Assembly: GCF_900090105.1 (NCBI RefSeq)
Contig: NZ_FMDM01000011.1
Location: 124,001 to 188,000, forward strand
DNA length: 64,000 bases
From: Micromonospora humi
GTDB lineage: Bacteria; Actinomycetota; Actinomycetes; Mycobacteriales; Micromonosporaceae
Direction of reading: 5' to 3'
This document shows positions 40,340 to 49,040 of the stretch, one piece after another. The notes beneath the pieces were generated by a model that ran no database searches, had not been told where the DNA came from, and saw only the letters and a program-made list of their open reading frames with translations. Positions within the stretch are counted from its first letter, which is position 1. Each line of letters opens with the position of its first letter. The position numbers and the translations under genes were made by a program.

Positions 40340-42349
40340 TCAGGCGGCGGTGGGGCCGCTGTTGGTGCGCGACTCGACCACCTCGCGGACGTGCGCGGCC
40401 GCCTCGGCCAGCGGCACCCCGTTGCGCTGCGAGCCGTCCCGGTAGCGGAAGGAGACCGTGCCCGCGGCCACGTCGTCGTCGCCGGCGATCACCATGAACG
40501 GGATCTTCTGCTGCTGGGCGTTGCGGATCTTCTTCTGCATCCGGTCGTCACCCAGGTCGACCTCGGCCCGGATGCCGTGCCGCCGCAGCGTGCCCGCGAA
40601 CTCCTCCAGGTAGTCGCCGTGCTCGTCGCGGATCGGGATGCCGACCACCTGCACCGGCGCGAGCCAGGCCGGGAACGCGCCCGCGTAGTGCTCGGTGAGC
40701 ACGCCGATGAACCGCTCGATCGAGCCGAACTTGGCGCAGTGGATCATCACCGGCTGCTGCCGGGTGCCATCCGCCGCCTGGTATTCCAGGCCGAAGCCCT
40801 TCGGCTGGTTGAAGTCATATTGAATCGTCGACATCTGCCAGGTGCGGCCGATGGCGTCCTTGGCCTGCACCGAGATCTTCGGGCCGTAGAACGCCGCGCC
40901 GCCCGGGTCGGGGACCAGGTCGAGGCCGGTCTCCCGGGCGCACTCCTCCAGCACGGCGGTGGCGGTCGCCCAGTCCTCGTCGGTGCCGACGAACTTGTCC
41001 GGCCGGGTGTCGTCGCGGGTGGACAGCTCCAGGTAGAAGTCGTCGATGCCGAAGTCACGCAACAGGCTGAGCACGAAACCCAGCAGGTGCTTGATCTCCG
41101 CCGGCGCCTGCTCCCGGGTGCAGTAGGAGTGGGAGTCGTCCTGGGTGAAGCCGCGCACCCGGGTCAGGCCGTGGATCACGCCCGACTTCTCGTACCGGTA
41201 GACCGACCCGAACTCGAACAACCGGATCGGCAGCTGCCGGTAGGACCGCCCGCGCGACCGGTAGATCAGGTTGTGCATCGGGCAGTTCATCGCCTTGAGG
41301 TAGTAGTCGCTGCCCTCCATCTCCATCGGCGGGAACATCGTGTCCTTGTAGTAGGGCAGGTGTCCCGAGGTGTGGAAGAGACCTTCCTTGGAGATGTGCG
41401 GCGTCCCGACGTACTGGAAGCCCTCCTCGATGTGGCGGGTGCGGACGTAGTCCTCCATCACCCGCTTGAGCACGCCACCCTTGGGGTGGAAGACGGGCAG
41501 GCCGGAACCGATCTCGTCGGGGAAGCTGAACAGGTCGAGGTCCGTGCCGAGCTTGCGGTGGTCGCGCCGGGCGGCCTCCTCCAACAGCTTCAGGTACGCC
41601 TTGAGCTCGTCCCGGGTCGGCCAGGCGGTGCCGTAGACCCGCTGGAGCTGCGGGTTCTTCTCCGACCCGCGCCAGTAGGCGGCGGCGGAACGCATCAGCT
41701 TGAACGCGCCGATCAGCCGGGTGTTCGGCAGGTGCGGGCCCCGGCACAGGTCCGACCAGCAGACCTTGTCCTCGTTCGCGGCGAGGTTGTCGTAGATGGT
41801 CAGCTCGCCGCCGCCCACCTCCATCACCTCGGAGGAGTCGAGCCCTTCGCCCTTGACCTCGATCAGCTCCAGCTTGAACGGCTCGGCGGCCAACTCTCCG
41901 CGGGCCTCGTCCAGGCTGGCGAAGCGGCGCCGGCGGAACCGCTGGCCGGACTTGACGATCTCCTGCATCCGCCTCTCGAGCTTCGTCAGGTCCTCCGGCT
42001 GGAACGGCTTGTCGACGCCGAAGTCGTAGTAGAAGCCGTTCTCGATCGGCGGGCCGATGCCGAGCTTCGCCTCCGGGAAGACGTCCTGCACGGCCTGGGC
42101 GAGCACGTGGGCGGTGGAGTGCCGCAGCACCTCCAGGCCGGCCGGGCTGTCCAGCGGCACCGGCTCGACCGACGTCTCCTCGGCCGGTTTCCAGTCCAGG
42201 TCGCGCAGCTTGCCCTGCGGGTCGCGGACCACCACGACCGCCTTCGGCCCGCTCGTGGGCAGGCCGGCCGCGGCCACCGCGTCGGCCGCCGTGGTCCCGG
42301 CGGCGACGACGACGGGGTCGGCCACGACGGGGATACGGGGTGCGGACAC
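40340..42349 (-). CDS. thrS: Threonine--tRNA ligase
   Basis: 669 aa. A short TGS domain leads to the editing domain with HSTAH (about residues 76-80) and CRGPH, the zinc-site-like set that clears Ser-tRNA(Thr). The class II core includes MNCPMHNLIY (zinc-binding Cys, about residue 355), motif 2 (VRGFTQDDSHSYC) and motif 3. The C-terminal anticodon domain ends the protein. GTG 42349 is preceded by AGGAG with normal spacing; the frame stays open far upstream but without conserved sequence. No leader structure is recognised in 42350-42550. Confidence 0.97.
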   Translation of the reverse strand: MSAPRIPVVADPVVVAAGTTAADAVAAAGLPTSGPKAVVVVRDPQGKLRDLDWKPAEETSVEPVPLDSPAGLEVLRHSTAHVLAQAVQDVFPEAKLGIGPPIENGFYYDFGVDKPFQPEDLTKLERRMQEIVKSGQRFRRRRFASLDEARGELAAEPFKLELIEVKGEGLDSSEVMEVGGGELTIYDNLAANEDKVCWSDLCRGPHLPNTRLIGAFKLMRSAAAYWRGSEKNPQLQRVYGTAWPTRDELKAYLKLLEEAARRDHRKLGTDLDLFSFPDEIGSGLPVFHPKGGVLKRVMEDYVRTRHIEEGFQYVGTPHISKEGLFHTSGHLPYYKDTMFPPMEMEGSDYYLKAMNCPMHNLIYRSRGRSYRQLPIRLFEFGSVYRYEKSGVIHGLTRVRGFTQDDSHSYCTREQAPAEIKHLLGFVLSLLRDFGIDDFYLELSTRDDTRPDKFVGTDEDWATATAVLEECARETGLDLVPDPGGAAFYGPKISVQAKDAIGRTWQMSTIQYDFNQPKGFGLEYQAADGTRQQPVMIHCAKFGSIERFIGVLTEHYAGAFPAWLAPVQVVGIPIRDEHGDYLEEFAGTLRRHGIRAEVDLGDDRMQKKIRNAQQQKIPFMVIAGDDDVAAGTVSFRYRDGSQRNGVPLAEAAAHVREVVESRTNSGPTAA

Positions 42350-42550
42350 GGTGACTCCTGTCGTCGACGGTACGGATCTGCCGGATGACCGGCCCCTGCG
42401 ATGGTATCGGTCGCCCCGATCCGCGCCGTCGGCGACGCGGCCCCCGGGGCACGAGTTCCGCGCGGCGTTGAACCTTTCGACCGTCGGGTGCGAACTACCT
42501 GGTGGGGCCGGAGCCGGTACCGACCCCGGTCGAGAAGGATGGGGACGACG

Positions 42551-43411
42551 ATGAGGATGACCCGTCAGGGCCGGTGGGCGGCGGCCCTGCTGGCCGCCGC
42601 GCTCGCCGGAGCGGTGGGGTGGCCGGGCCCGGCCAGCGCCGCCGGCGTGACCGTCACGACCTCCCCCGGTGAGGTGCACCAGGGCGACGCGATCGAGCTG
42701 TCCGTGGTGGTGCCCGCGGACCGGCCGGGCAGCCGGACCACGAAGGTGGAGCTGACCATGCCGGCGGACGCCCCGATCGGCGAGGTCTATCCGCTCTCCG
42801 TGCCGGACTGGGCGCCGACCATCACCACCCGCACCCTGGACCGGCCGGTGGCCGGCATCCACGCGCCCGAACTGAACCAGGTGACCCATGCCGTGACCTG
42901 GCTCCGGGTGCCGGGCGGGGGCGCCGGCGCGGCCCGGCTGCCGCTCGGCATGGGGCCGATGCCGGCCACCGACCGGCTCACCTTCACCGTGGTGCAGACG
43001 TTCGCCGACGGCACGGTGGTCCGGTGGGCGGACCCGGCCGGCGGCGCGCACCCGGCGCCGACGGTCGCGCTGCTGCCGCCACCGCAGGGCGCCGCCACGG
43101 GCGGTGGCGACGCCGGTGCGGGCGGCGCGGCCCACGGCGGGCACGGCGGCGTGTCCGGCGGCCAGGACGGCGCGGCACCGGCCGGGGCGACCGCCGGGGG
43201 CCCGACGACCGGGGCGGCCGACGACGGGCCCAGCGCTGACCTGCTGCTCGGCGGTGGCCTGCTCGCCGGGCTGGCCGGCGGCGCGGCGATCGGCTGGCTG
43301 CTCAGCCGCCGTCGCCGCGGCACCATGGCCCTCCCGTCCGACCCAGCCACTCCCACCGCCCCCCGCACCCCCGATCCGGTCACCGCAGGCAGCACCCGCC
43401 CCACTCCATGA
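42551..43411 (+). CDS. YcnI-like (DUF1775) secreted protein lacking the N-terminal histidine
   Basis: 286 aa. A signal peptide ends at about ASA|AG. The DUF1775 core shows TTKVELTMPADAPIGEVYPLSVPDW and ends near residue 180. A Gly/His/Ala-rich linker, one transmembrane helix and an RRRR stop-transfer end the protein, as in YcnI. YcnI binds copper through the first mature histidine (AHV); here that position reads AGV. Typical copC/copD partners are not nearby. ATG 42551 was chosen for GGGGA at 42541-42545; 42539 and 42557 are in frame. Confidence 0.72.
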   Translation: MRMTRQGRWAAALLAAALAGAVGWPGPASAAGVTVTTSPGEVHQGDAIELSVVVPADRPGSRTTKVELTMPADAPIGEVYPLSVPDWAPTITTRTLDRPVAGIHAPELNQVTHAVTWLRVPGGGAGAARLPLGMGPMPATDRLTFTVVQTFADGTVVRWADPAGGAHPAPTVALLPPPQGAATGGGDAGAGGAAHGGHGGVSGGQDGAAPAGATAGGPTTGAADDGPSADLLLGGGLLAGLAGGAAIGWLLSRRRRGTMALPSDPATPTAPRTPDPVTAGSTRPTP

Positions 43412-43432
43412 CCCCCCACCCCGCCACGGCCC

Positions 43433-43548
43433 GTCTCGTCTCGTCTCGTCTCGTCTCGTCGATCTTGGAGTTGTGGCACCTGGATGGTCGGGATCGCGCC
43501 CTTTGTCAACGACCACAGATCCAAGATCGGCGAGGCGAGGCGAGGCGA
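43433..43548. repeat. REP-like element, copy 2, with pentanucleotide arms
   Basis: GATCTTGGA (43461-43469) and TCCAAGATC (43520-43528) form the core stem around a ~50-nt centre. To the left lie five GTCTC units (43433-43457), to the right four GGCGA units (43529-43548). As RNA the pentamer tracts pair through one G-U per unit, lengthening the stem by about 20 bp. It sits between the YcnI-like gene and the ADP-ribosylglycohydrolase gene. Confidence 0.8.
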
Positions 43549-43569
43549 GGCGGGGGGAGGCGGGGCGGG

Positions 43570-44499
43570 TCAGGCGGGGGTGGTGAGCCAGCCGGGGAGC
43601 GGTTCGCGGGCGGTCAGCCAGCCCTCGGGTACGCCGCCGGGCGTGCCGACCCCGGTGTGGGCGGCGACGATCCCGCCGACGATCGCCGCCGTGGTGTCCA
43701 CGTCGCCGCCCGCCTCCACGCACGCGCGGATCGCGGCCGGGTAGTCGTGCAGCAGCGTGGCGGCGACCCAGAGCGTGAACGGGACGGTGTCCTGCGCGGT
43801 GACCCGGGAGCCGTTGCCCACCGCCTCGACCACCTCGCCGAGCGGGCGTCCGAGCAGCGCGGCGGCCCGGCGTACGCCGCGGTGCACCTCGCCGGCCGGG
43901 TCGAGCGTGCCGGCCACCGCGCCGAGCAGCCGGGCCGGCTCGGGCCGGTCGCCGTCGAGCCGGGCGCGGGCGGCCAGCGAGGCGGCCACCGCCACCGCCA
44001 CCGCGCCGGCGACGCCCTCCGGGTGGGCGTGGGTCACCTCGGCCGAGGCACGGGCCTGGTCGGCGGCGCGTCGGGTGGAGTCGGCGTGCCAGGCGCCGAG
44101 CGGGGCGACGCGCATGGCCGCGCCGTTGCCGCAGGAGCCCTGACCGTCGAAGGCCGACGCGGCGGCCACCGGCCACGGCGTGCCGGTGCGGATCAGCCGC
44201 AGGACGGTCACCGCGCCCGGGCCGTAGCCCCGGTAGGGCTCGCAACGCTCGGCGAAGGCCAGCGCCAGGCGGTCGGAGTCGATCCGACCGGCCGAGGCCA
44301 GCTCGGTCACCACGGAGCAGGCCATCTCGGTGTCGTCGGTCCACTCCCACGGCGGCGGGGGCAGCCGCCCCGCGGCGAGGTCGGCCGGGCGCCGGCCGGG
44401 GACGAAGAACTGGGAGCCGAGGGCGTCACCCACCGACAGGCCGGCCAGCGCGTCGCGGGCGAGCGTGAGGCGGGTGTCGGGGAAGAGGGTGAACGTCAT
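43570..44499 (-). CDS. ADP-ribosylglycohydrolase family protein
   Basis: 309 aa. Metal-binding motifs of the DraG fold are complete: GLSVGDALG near the N-terminus, WTDDTEM near residue 55, GNGAAMR, and the C-terminal GGDVDTTAAIVGGI. It should remove ADP-ribose from proteins, nucleic acids or small molecules with Mg2+. No ADP-ribosyltransferase gene adjoins. It diverges from the OmpR-type regulator with a 73-bp gap. Confidence 0.92.
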   Translation of the reverse strand: MTFTLFPDTRLTLARDALAGLSVGDALGSQFFVPGRRPADLAAGRLPPPPWEWTDDTEMACSVVTELASAGRIDSDRLALAFAERCEPYRGYGPGAVTVLRLIRTGTPWPVAAASAFDGQGSCGNGAAMRVAPLGAWHADSTRRAADQARASAEVTHAHPEGVAGAVAVAVAASLAARARLDGDRPEPARLLGAVAGTLDPAGEVHRGVRRAAALLGRPLGEVVEAVGNGSRVTAQDTVPFTLWVAATLLHDYPAAIRACVEAGGDVDTTAAIVGGIVAAHTGVGTPGGVPEGWLTAREPLPGWLTTPA

Positions 44500-44572
44500 C
44501 GCCGTCCCAGCTTGCCCGCTTCCCCGGACCGTCGCAACGCGATCGACTTGCCACGCCGAGTACGGTGCTGAC

Positions 44573-45262
44573 GTGGCAACCGTCCTGCTGGTCGAAGACG
44601 ACCACGTCGTGCGTGGCGCGATGCTGCGGTCGCTGACCGACCGGGGGCACGCGGTGCACGCCGTCGGCACCGCCCTGGACGCGTTGCGCCGGGTCGCCGC
44701 GGAGACGCCCGACCTGGTCGTGCTCGACCTGGGCCTGCCGGACCTGGACGGCTCGGACGCGCTGCGGATGCTGCGCGGCATCACCGACGTGCCGATCATC
44801 ATCGCCACCGCCCGCGACGACGAGCAGTCGGTGGTCCGGCTGCTGCGCGCCGGCGCGGACGACTACATGGTCAAGCCGTTCACCGGCGCGCACCTCGACG
44901 CCCGGATCACCACCGTGCTGCGGCGGGCCGGTCGGGCCAGCCGTACCGTGCAACCGGCCGTGCACACGGTCGGCGGTCTACGGGTGGACGTGGGCGAGCG
45001 CAGCGCGGTGCTGGACGGGGAGTCCCTGGCCCTGACCCGCAAGGAATTCGACCTGCTGGCGTATCTCGCCGCTCGGCCCGGCCGGGTGGTGTCCCGGCGG
45101 GAACTCTTGGAGGAGGTATGGCGGCAGCCATCGGTCGGCGAGGACCAGACCATCGACGTTCACCTGTACTGGCTCCGCCGCAAAATGGGCGAGTCCGCGG
45201 CGAAGCCCCGCTACCTGCGCACCGTGCGGGGGGTCGGCTTCCGGCTGGTGGCGCCGGACTGA
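44573..45262 (+). CDS. Response regulator, OmpR family
   Basis: 229 aa. The receiver has LLVEDDHVV, the phospho-acceptor in VVLDLGLPDLDG (about Asp52) and MVKPF. The C-terminal winged helix (about residues 132-226) includes LTRKEFDLLAYLAARPGRVV and RYLRTVRGVGFRL. GTG start. The stop overlaps the kinase reading frame, so the pair is translationally coupled. Confidence 0.93.
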   Translation: MATVLLVEDDHVVRGAMLRSLTDRGHAVHAVGTALDALRRVAAETPDLVVLDLGLPDLDGSDALRMLRGITDVPIIIATARDDEQSVVRLLRAGADDYMVKPFTGAHLDARITTVLRRAGRASRTVQPAVHTVGGLRVDVGERSAVLDGESLALTRKEFDLLAYLAARPGRVVSRRELLEEVWRQPSVGEDQTIDVHLYWLRRKMGESAAKPRYLRTVRGVGFRLVAPD

Positions 45263-46680
45263 GGCCGGCGCTGGCCTGGCTCACCGCCGGCATGTGCAGC
45301 CTGGTCGCACTCGCCTTCCTGATCCCGCTCGGCATCACCCTGTCCGGTCAGTCCCGCGAGGAGAAGCTGGCCGACGCGGCCCGGCGCAGCGCGCTGGTCA
45401 CCGGCGCGCTGGCGGTCAGCACCGACGCCGAGGTGGTCAAGCGGGCGGTGGCGGCCAGCGGCGACGACCCGGCGCTGCGGCCGGTCGTGCACGGCATCGG
45501 CACCGACGAGGCGGCCGGTCGCGCCGATCCCGCCGCGCTGGCCGACGCCGCCACGCAGCGCCGCTCGGTGGTGCGCGAGGTGGACGGCGGGGTGCTGCGA
45601 CTGGACCCGGTGGTGCTCGGCGACCGGGTGGCCGTGGTGGAGGTGTTCGTACCCGACGAGGTGCTCGACGCCGGTGCCGGCGGGCGGTGGCTGCTGCTGC
45701 TCGCGGTGGCGCTGGCCCTGGTCGGCGCCGCGGTGATCGTGGTGGACCGGGTGGCGGCCCGGGCCGTGGACGCCACCGGCGACCTGGTCAAGGCGGCGCT
45801 CGCGGTGGGCGACGGCGAACTCGGCGTACGGGTCGAGCCGGCCGGTCCGCGGGAGCTGGCCGAGGCCGGGCACGCGTTCAACCGGATGGCGGAGCGGCTG
45901 GTGGCGTTGCGCGCCGACGAGCACGAACTCGTCGCCGACCTGTCGCACCGGCTGCGTACCCCGCTGACCGCGCTGCGGCTGGACGCGGAGGCCCTGGAGT
46001 CCGACGACACCAGCATCGGCACGTTCAGCGAGGCGGAGCTGGACCGGCGGCGCGGCATCCGGCGGATCCGGCAGGCCATCGTCACGCTGGAGGGCGAGGT
46101 CGACCAGCTCATCAAGACCACCCGCAAGGCGGTCAGCCAGGAGACGGCGCCGGCGTCCTGCGACGTCAGCGAGGTGGTCCGGGACCGGATGGTCTTCTGG
46201 TCGGCGTTGGCCGGCGACCAGAACCGGCCGCACCGGGTGGTCGGGGCGCAGTTGCGCATCCCGGCGCCGGTGCCCCGCGCCGAGCTGGCCGCCGCGCTGG
46301 ACGCGGTGATCGGCAACGTCTTCCGCTACACGCCGCAGGGCACCGCGTTCGAGGTGGTGGTGAGCCGCCGCGACGGCTGGGTGGCGATCCGGATCGACGA
46401 CGCCGGACCGGGCATCGCCAACCCGGACCGCGCCTTGCGCCGGGGTGAGAGCGACCAGGGTTCCACCGGGCTCGGGCTGGACATCGCCAAGCGGGTCGCG
46501 TTGCAGGCGAACGGTTCGGTGAGCCTCGACCGGGCGCGACTGGGCGGGGCCAGCGTGGTGATGCTGCTTGCCGATCCGGACGCGGCGCCCCGACAGGTCA
46601 ACCGGTTCGGGCTGGTCGGCCGGATGGCCCGGGACGCCCGCGAGCCGCGCGCCGGGCGGCGCTGGCCGCGCCCGCGCTGA
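45259..46680 (+). CDS. Sensor histidine kinase with probable CTG start
   Basis: 473 aa if it starts at CTG 45259, 462 aa from ATG 45292. TM1 is at ~8-30, an extracytoplasmic loop at ~32-135, TM2 at ~136-158, then HAMP. The phosphoacceptor is in ADLSHRLRTPLTAL (about His230). N-box NVFRYTPQG and DDAGPGI are present. CTG 45259 overlaps the regulator stop in the CTGA arrangement, and the codons after it (RPALAWLTAG) look like the usual kinase N-terminus where ATGA or GTGA is expected. The ATG at 45292 would cut into TM1. The signal sensed is unknown. Confidence 0.85.
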   Translation: MRPALAWLTAGMCSLVALAFLIPLGITLSGQSREEKLADAARRSALVTGALAVSTDAEVVKRAVAASGDDPALRPVVHGIGTDEAAGRADPAALADAATQRRSVVREVDGGVLRLDPVVLGDRVAVVEVFVPDEVLDAGAGGRWLLLLAVALALVGAAVIVVDRVAARAVDATGDLVKAALAVGDGELGVRVEPAGPRELAEAGHAFNRMAERLVALRADEHELVADLSHRLRTPLTALRLDAEALESDDTSIGTFSEAELDRRRGIRRIRQAIVTLEGEVDQLIKTTRKAVSQETAPASCDVSEVVRDRMVFWSALAGDQNRPHRVVGAQLRIPAPVPRAELAAALDAVIGNVFRYTPQGTAFEVVVSRRDGWVAIRIDDAGPGIANPDRALRRGESDQGSTGLGLDIAKRVALQANGSVSLDRARLGGASVVMLLADPDAAPRQVNRFGLVGRMARDAREPRAGRRWPRPR

Positions 46681-46908
46681 CCGGTGGCTGTGCGGCGGCG
46701 CAAGTTCTCCTTAGGAGTGCGTTAACGACGGCCACCAGCGGGTCGCGAAATGCCAGGATCTCTGACAGAACCCATCAGTTCCGTCGGCCGGGACGCCCCG
46801 TAACACCTTCCGGCCGGCGGATCCGTGCGCGCGGCGGGAGTCCGGTCCCCCCACACCTCGCTCCCGTCGCGCGCCGCTCTCGGTGTCGAGCCGGCGGAGG
46901 TGACCGTG

Positions 46909-47184
46909 ATGACGCCGACCGTCGGCCGACTGGTGCGCTGGGCCGCCGTGATCGGCCTCGGCATCGCCCTCACCCTCGCCGCCTGGCAGGACCCGGTGCT
47001 CGCGCACGGCCCGGACCGCACCGCCGCCGGCCTGTCCGGCCACGACCTCGCGCTGCTCGCGCCGGTCGCGCTCGGGGTGCTCCTGGCCACCCGGCGCCGG
47101 CCGCCCCGGTTGTCCCGACGGCCGGCGCCCGTGCGGCCGGTCAGCGCGCCGCGCTCGCCTGGTACGCGTCGATCTCGGCGCTGA
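46909..47184 (+). CDS. Small two-helix membrane protein
   Basis: 91 aa. Hydrophobic segments at residues ~9-28 (AAVIGLGIALTLAAW) and ~45-60 (LALLAPVALGVLLAT) are followed by a very basic tail. GGAGG stands 8 nt before the ATG. The 3' end overlaps the convergent deaminase gene by 44 nt, a point against the full frame. No family is recognised. Confidence 0.45.
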   Translation: MTPTVGRLVRWAAVIGLGIALTLAAWQDPVLAHGPDRTAAGLSGHDLALLAPVALGVLLATRRRPPRLSRRPAPVRPVSAPRSPGTRRSRR

Positions 47185-48166
47185 TCCGGGCCGCCTCGGC
47201 CGGGGCCAGGAACGCGGCGGCCACCGCGTCCCGGGCCAGCGCGGCCACCCCCTCCGGGCCGATGCCCAGCAGGCGGGCGGCGACCGCGTACTCGTCGTTG
47301 AGCGTGGTGCCGAACATCGGCGGGTCGTCGGAGTTGATGCTGACCGGCACGCCGGCCTCGATCAGCTGCGGCAGCGGGTGCTCGTCGAGGCTGGCCACCG
47401 CCCGGGTCCGCACGTTGGAGGTCGGGCACACCTCCAGCGGGATCCGGCGCTCCGCCAGGTGGGTCATCAGCTCCGGGTCGAGCGCGGCGGAGATGCCGTG
47501 GCCGATCCGCTCGGCGCCCAGCTCGCGCAGCGCGTCCCAGATCGTCTCCGGGCCGGTGGTCTCGCCGGCGTGCGGCACGGAGCGCAACCCGGCCGCGCGG
47601 GCCTGGTCGAAGTAGGGCTTGAACTGTGGCCGGGGCACCCCGATCTCGGGGCCGCCCAGGCCGAAGCTGATCAACCCGTCCGGCCGCTCGTCGAGCGCGA
47701 TCCGCAGGGTCTGCTCGGCGGCCGGCAACCCGGCCTCGCCGGGGATGTCGAAGCACCAGCGCAGCGCGATGCCGAAGTCGGCCTCGGCCCGCTTGCGGGC
47801 GTCCTCGATCGCCTCGCAGAACGCCGGCGCCGGGATGCCCCGGTGCACGTGCGAGTAGGGCGTGACCGTCAACTCGGCGTAGCGGACCTGCTGGCGGGCC
47901 AGTTCCCGGGCCACCTCGTGGGTGAGCAGCCAGACGTCGTCGGCGTCCCGGATCAGGTCGACCACGCTCAGGTAGACCTCGATGAAGTGGGCGAAGTCGC
48001 GGAACGCGAAGTAGTCGGCGAGCGCCTCCGGGTCGGCCGGGACGGGGCTGCGCCCCTCGTGCCGGGCGGCCAGCTCGGCGACGATCCGGGGTGAGGCGGA
48101 GCCGACGTGGTGCACGTGCAGCTCCACCTTGGGCAGTCCGGCGATGAAGGTGGGCAGGTCGGTCAC
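47141..48166 (-). CDS. Adenosine deaminase family enzyme (possibly aminodeoxyfutalosine deaminase)
   Basis: 341 aa. Metal ligands are in VELHVHHVG, HAGET and NSDDPPMFG, all typical of the family. However, HVHHVGSASPRIVAELAARH and SFGLGGPEIGVPRPQFKPY resemble the Streptomyces COG1816 proteins that deaminate 6-amino-6-deoxyfutalosine in menaquinone synthesis. Whether that pathway exists here cannot be seen in this window. It overlaps the methyltransferase stop (GTGA). Confidence 0.8.
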   Translation of the reverse strand: MTDLPTFIAGLPKVELHVHHVGSASPRIVAELAARHEGRSPVPADPEALADYFAFRDFAHFIEVYLSVVDLIRDADDVWLLTHEVARELARQQVRYAELTVTPYSHVHRGIPAPAFCEAIEDARKRAEADFGIALRWCFDIPGEAGLPAAEQTLRIALDERPDGLISFGLGGPEIGVPRPQFKPYFDQARAAGLRSVPHAGETTGPETIWDALRELGAERIGHGISAALDPELMTHLAERRIPLEVCPTSNVRTRAVASLDEHPLPQLIEAGVPVSINSDDPPMFGTTLNDEYAVAARLLGIGPEGVAALARDAVAAAFLAPAEAARISAEIDAYQASAAR

Positions 48167-48954
48167 GAGTTCTCCTCTGCGCGGGCGCCGGTGCGGGCCA
48201 CCACGAAGATCCGGCGGAACGGGAAGTACACCTGACCCTGCCGCACCGGGTACGCCTCGGCGAGGCGTACCCCCAGCTCGGCGCGGAAGGCGGCCCAGCC
48301 GGCGGCGTCCAGCGCGGCGCGGACCGGGCGCAGGGCGGTGCCCTCCATCCAGGCCAGCACCGGGTGGTCCGGGCCGGCGGCCGGCAGCAGGTGCACGTAG
48401 GTAGTCTCCCAGGCGTCCACCGCGCAGCCCGCGCCGGTCAGCAGCGTGGCGTAGTCGACCGGCTCGTCGACCGGGGCCTCGCGCAGCAGCCCGGCGAGGG
48501 GGTCACGCCACCGGTCCCGTCCGGCGACCTCGCGCAGCGCCCGGTGGGACGGCGCGGCGAAGTTGCCGGGAACCTGGCACGCCAGCCACGCGCCGGGCGG
48601 CAGCTCGGCGGCCCAGCGGATGAGCAGCCGGCGGTGCTCCGGGACCCACTGGAGGACCGCGTTGCCGACCAGCACGTCCACGTCGGGCGCCGGCCGCCAG
48701 TCGCGGACGTCGGCGACGCCGAAGGTGACCGGAGAGCCGAGGGCGGCGGCCCGTTCGATCATCTCGGGCGAGGAGTCCAGGCCGGTGACCCGGCTGCCGG
48801 GCCAGCGCGCGGCGAGCGTGGCGGTGAGCGTGCCGGGCCCGCAGCCGAGGTCGACCACCGCGCGCGGGTGGCCTGCGCCGACGCGGGCCAGCAGGTCGAA
48901 GAAGGGTCGGGAGCGCTCGTCGCCGTAGCGCAGGTAGGTGCCGGGATCCCACAT
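48163..48954 (-). CDS. tam: Trans-aconitate 2-methyltransferase-like protein
   Basis: 263 aa. The start MWDPGTYLRYGDERSRPF is the Tam signature, followed by the SAM motif VVDLGCGPGTLT. Tam methylates trans-aconitate, a side product that inhibits aconitase. ATG 48954 was chosen for GGAG 6 nt upstream; a TTG start at 48966 is less likely. It is co-translated with the deaminase gene, though no shared pathway is obvious. Confidence 0.85.
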   Translation of the reverse strand: MWDPGTYLRYGDERSRPFFDLLARVGAGHPRAVVDLGCGPGTLTATLAARWPGSRVTGLDSSPEMIERAAALGSPVTFGVADVRDWRPAPDVDVLVGNAVLQWVPEHRRLLIRWAAELPPGAWLACQVPGNFAAPSHRALREVAGRDRWRDPLAGLLREAPVDEPVDYATLLTGAGCAVDAWETTYVHLLPAAGPDHPVLAWMEGTALRPVRAALDAAGWAAFRAELGVRLAEAYPVRQGQVYFPFRRIFVVARTGARAEENS

Positions 48955-48967
48955 GACAATCTCCAAA

Positions 48968-48998
48968 CCGTACGTACGTCTTGCTAGAGACCGTACGG
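48968..48998. promoter_or_regulatory. Divergent promoter palindromes between tam and aldo/keto reductase
   Basis: CCGTACG (48968-48974) and CGTACGG (48992-48998) form an inverted repeat around 17 nt. CGTACGTACG (48969-48978) and CCGTACGG (48991-48998) are each self-complementary. They could bind a regulator of both genes. Confidence 0.4.
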
Positions 48999-49040
48999 CC
49001 CGACGGGCGGAGCGGCAACCCGCTCACTAGGCTCGACCGG

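Noticed and set aside
42350..44350. N-terminal extension of thrS
   Set aside because: The frame is open by GC bias; GTG 42349 has a ribosome site and begins the family N-terminus, while the extension crosses the YcnI-like gene and a repeat.
46825..46908. Longer start for the small membrane protein before the deaminase
   Set aside because: ATG 46909 has GGAGG at normal spacing; the extension lacks hydrophobic or conserved sequence.
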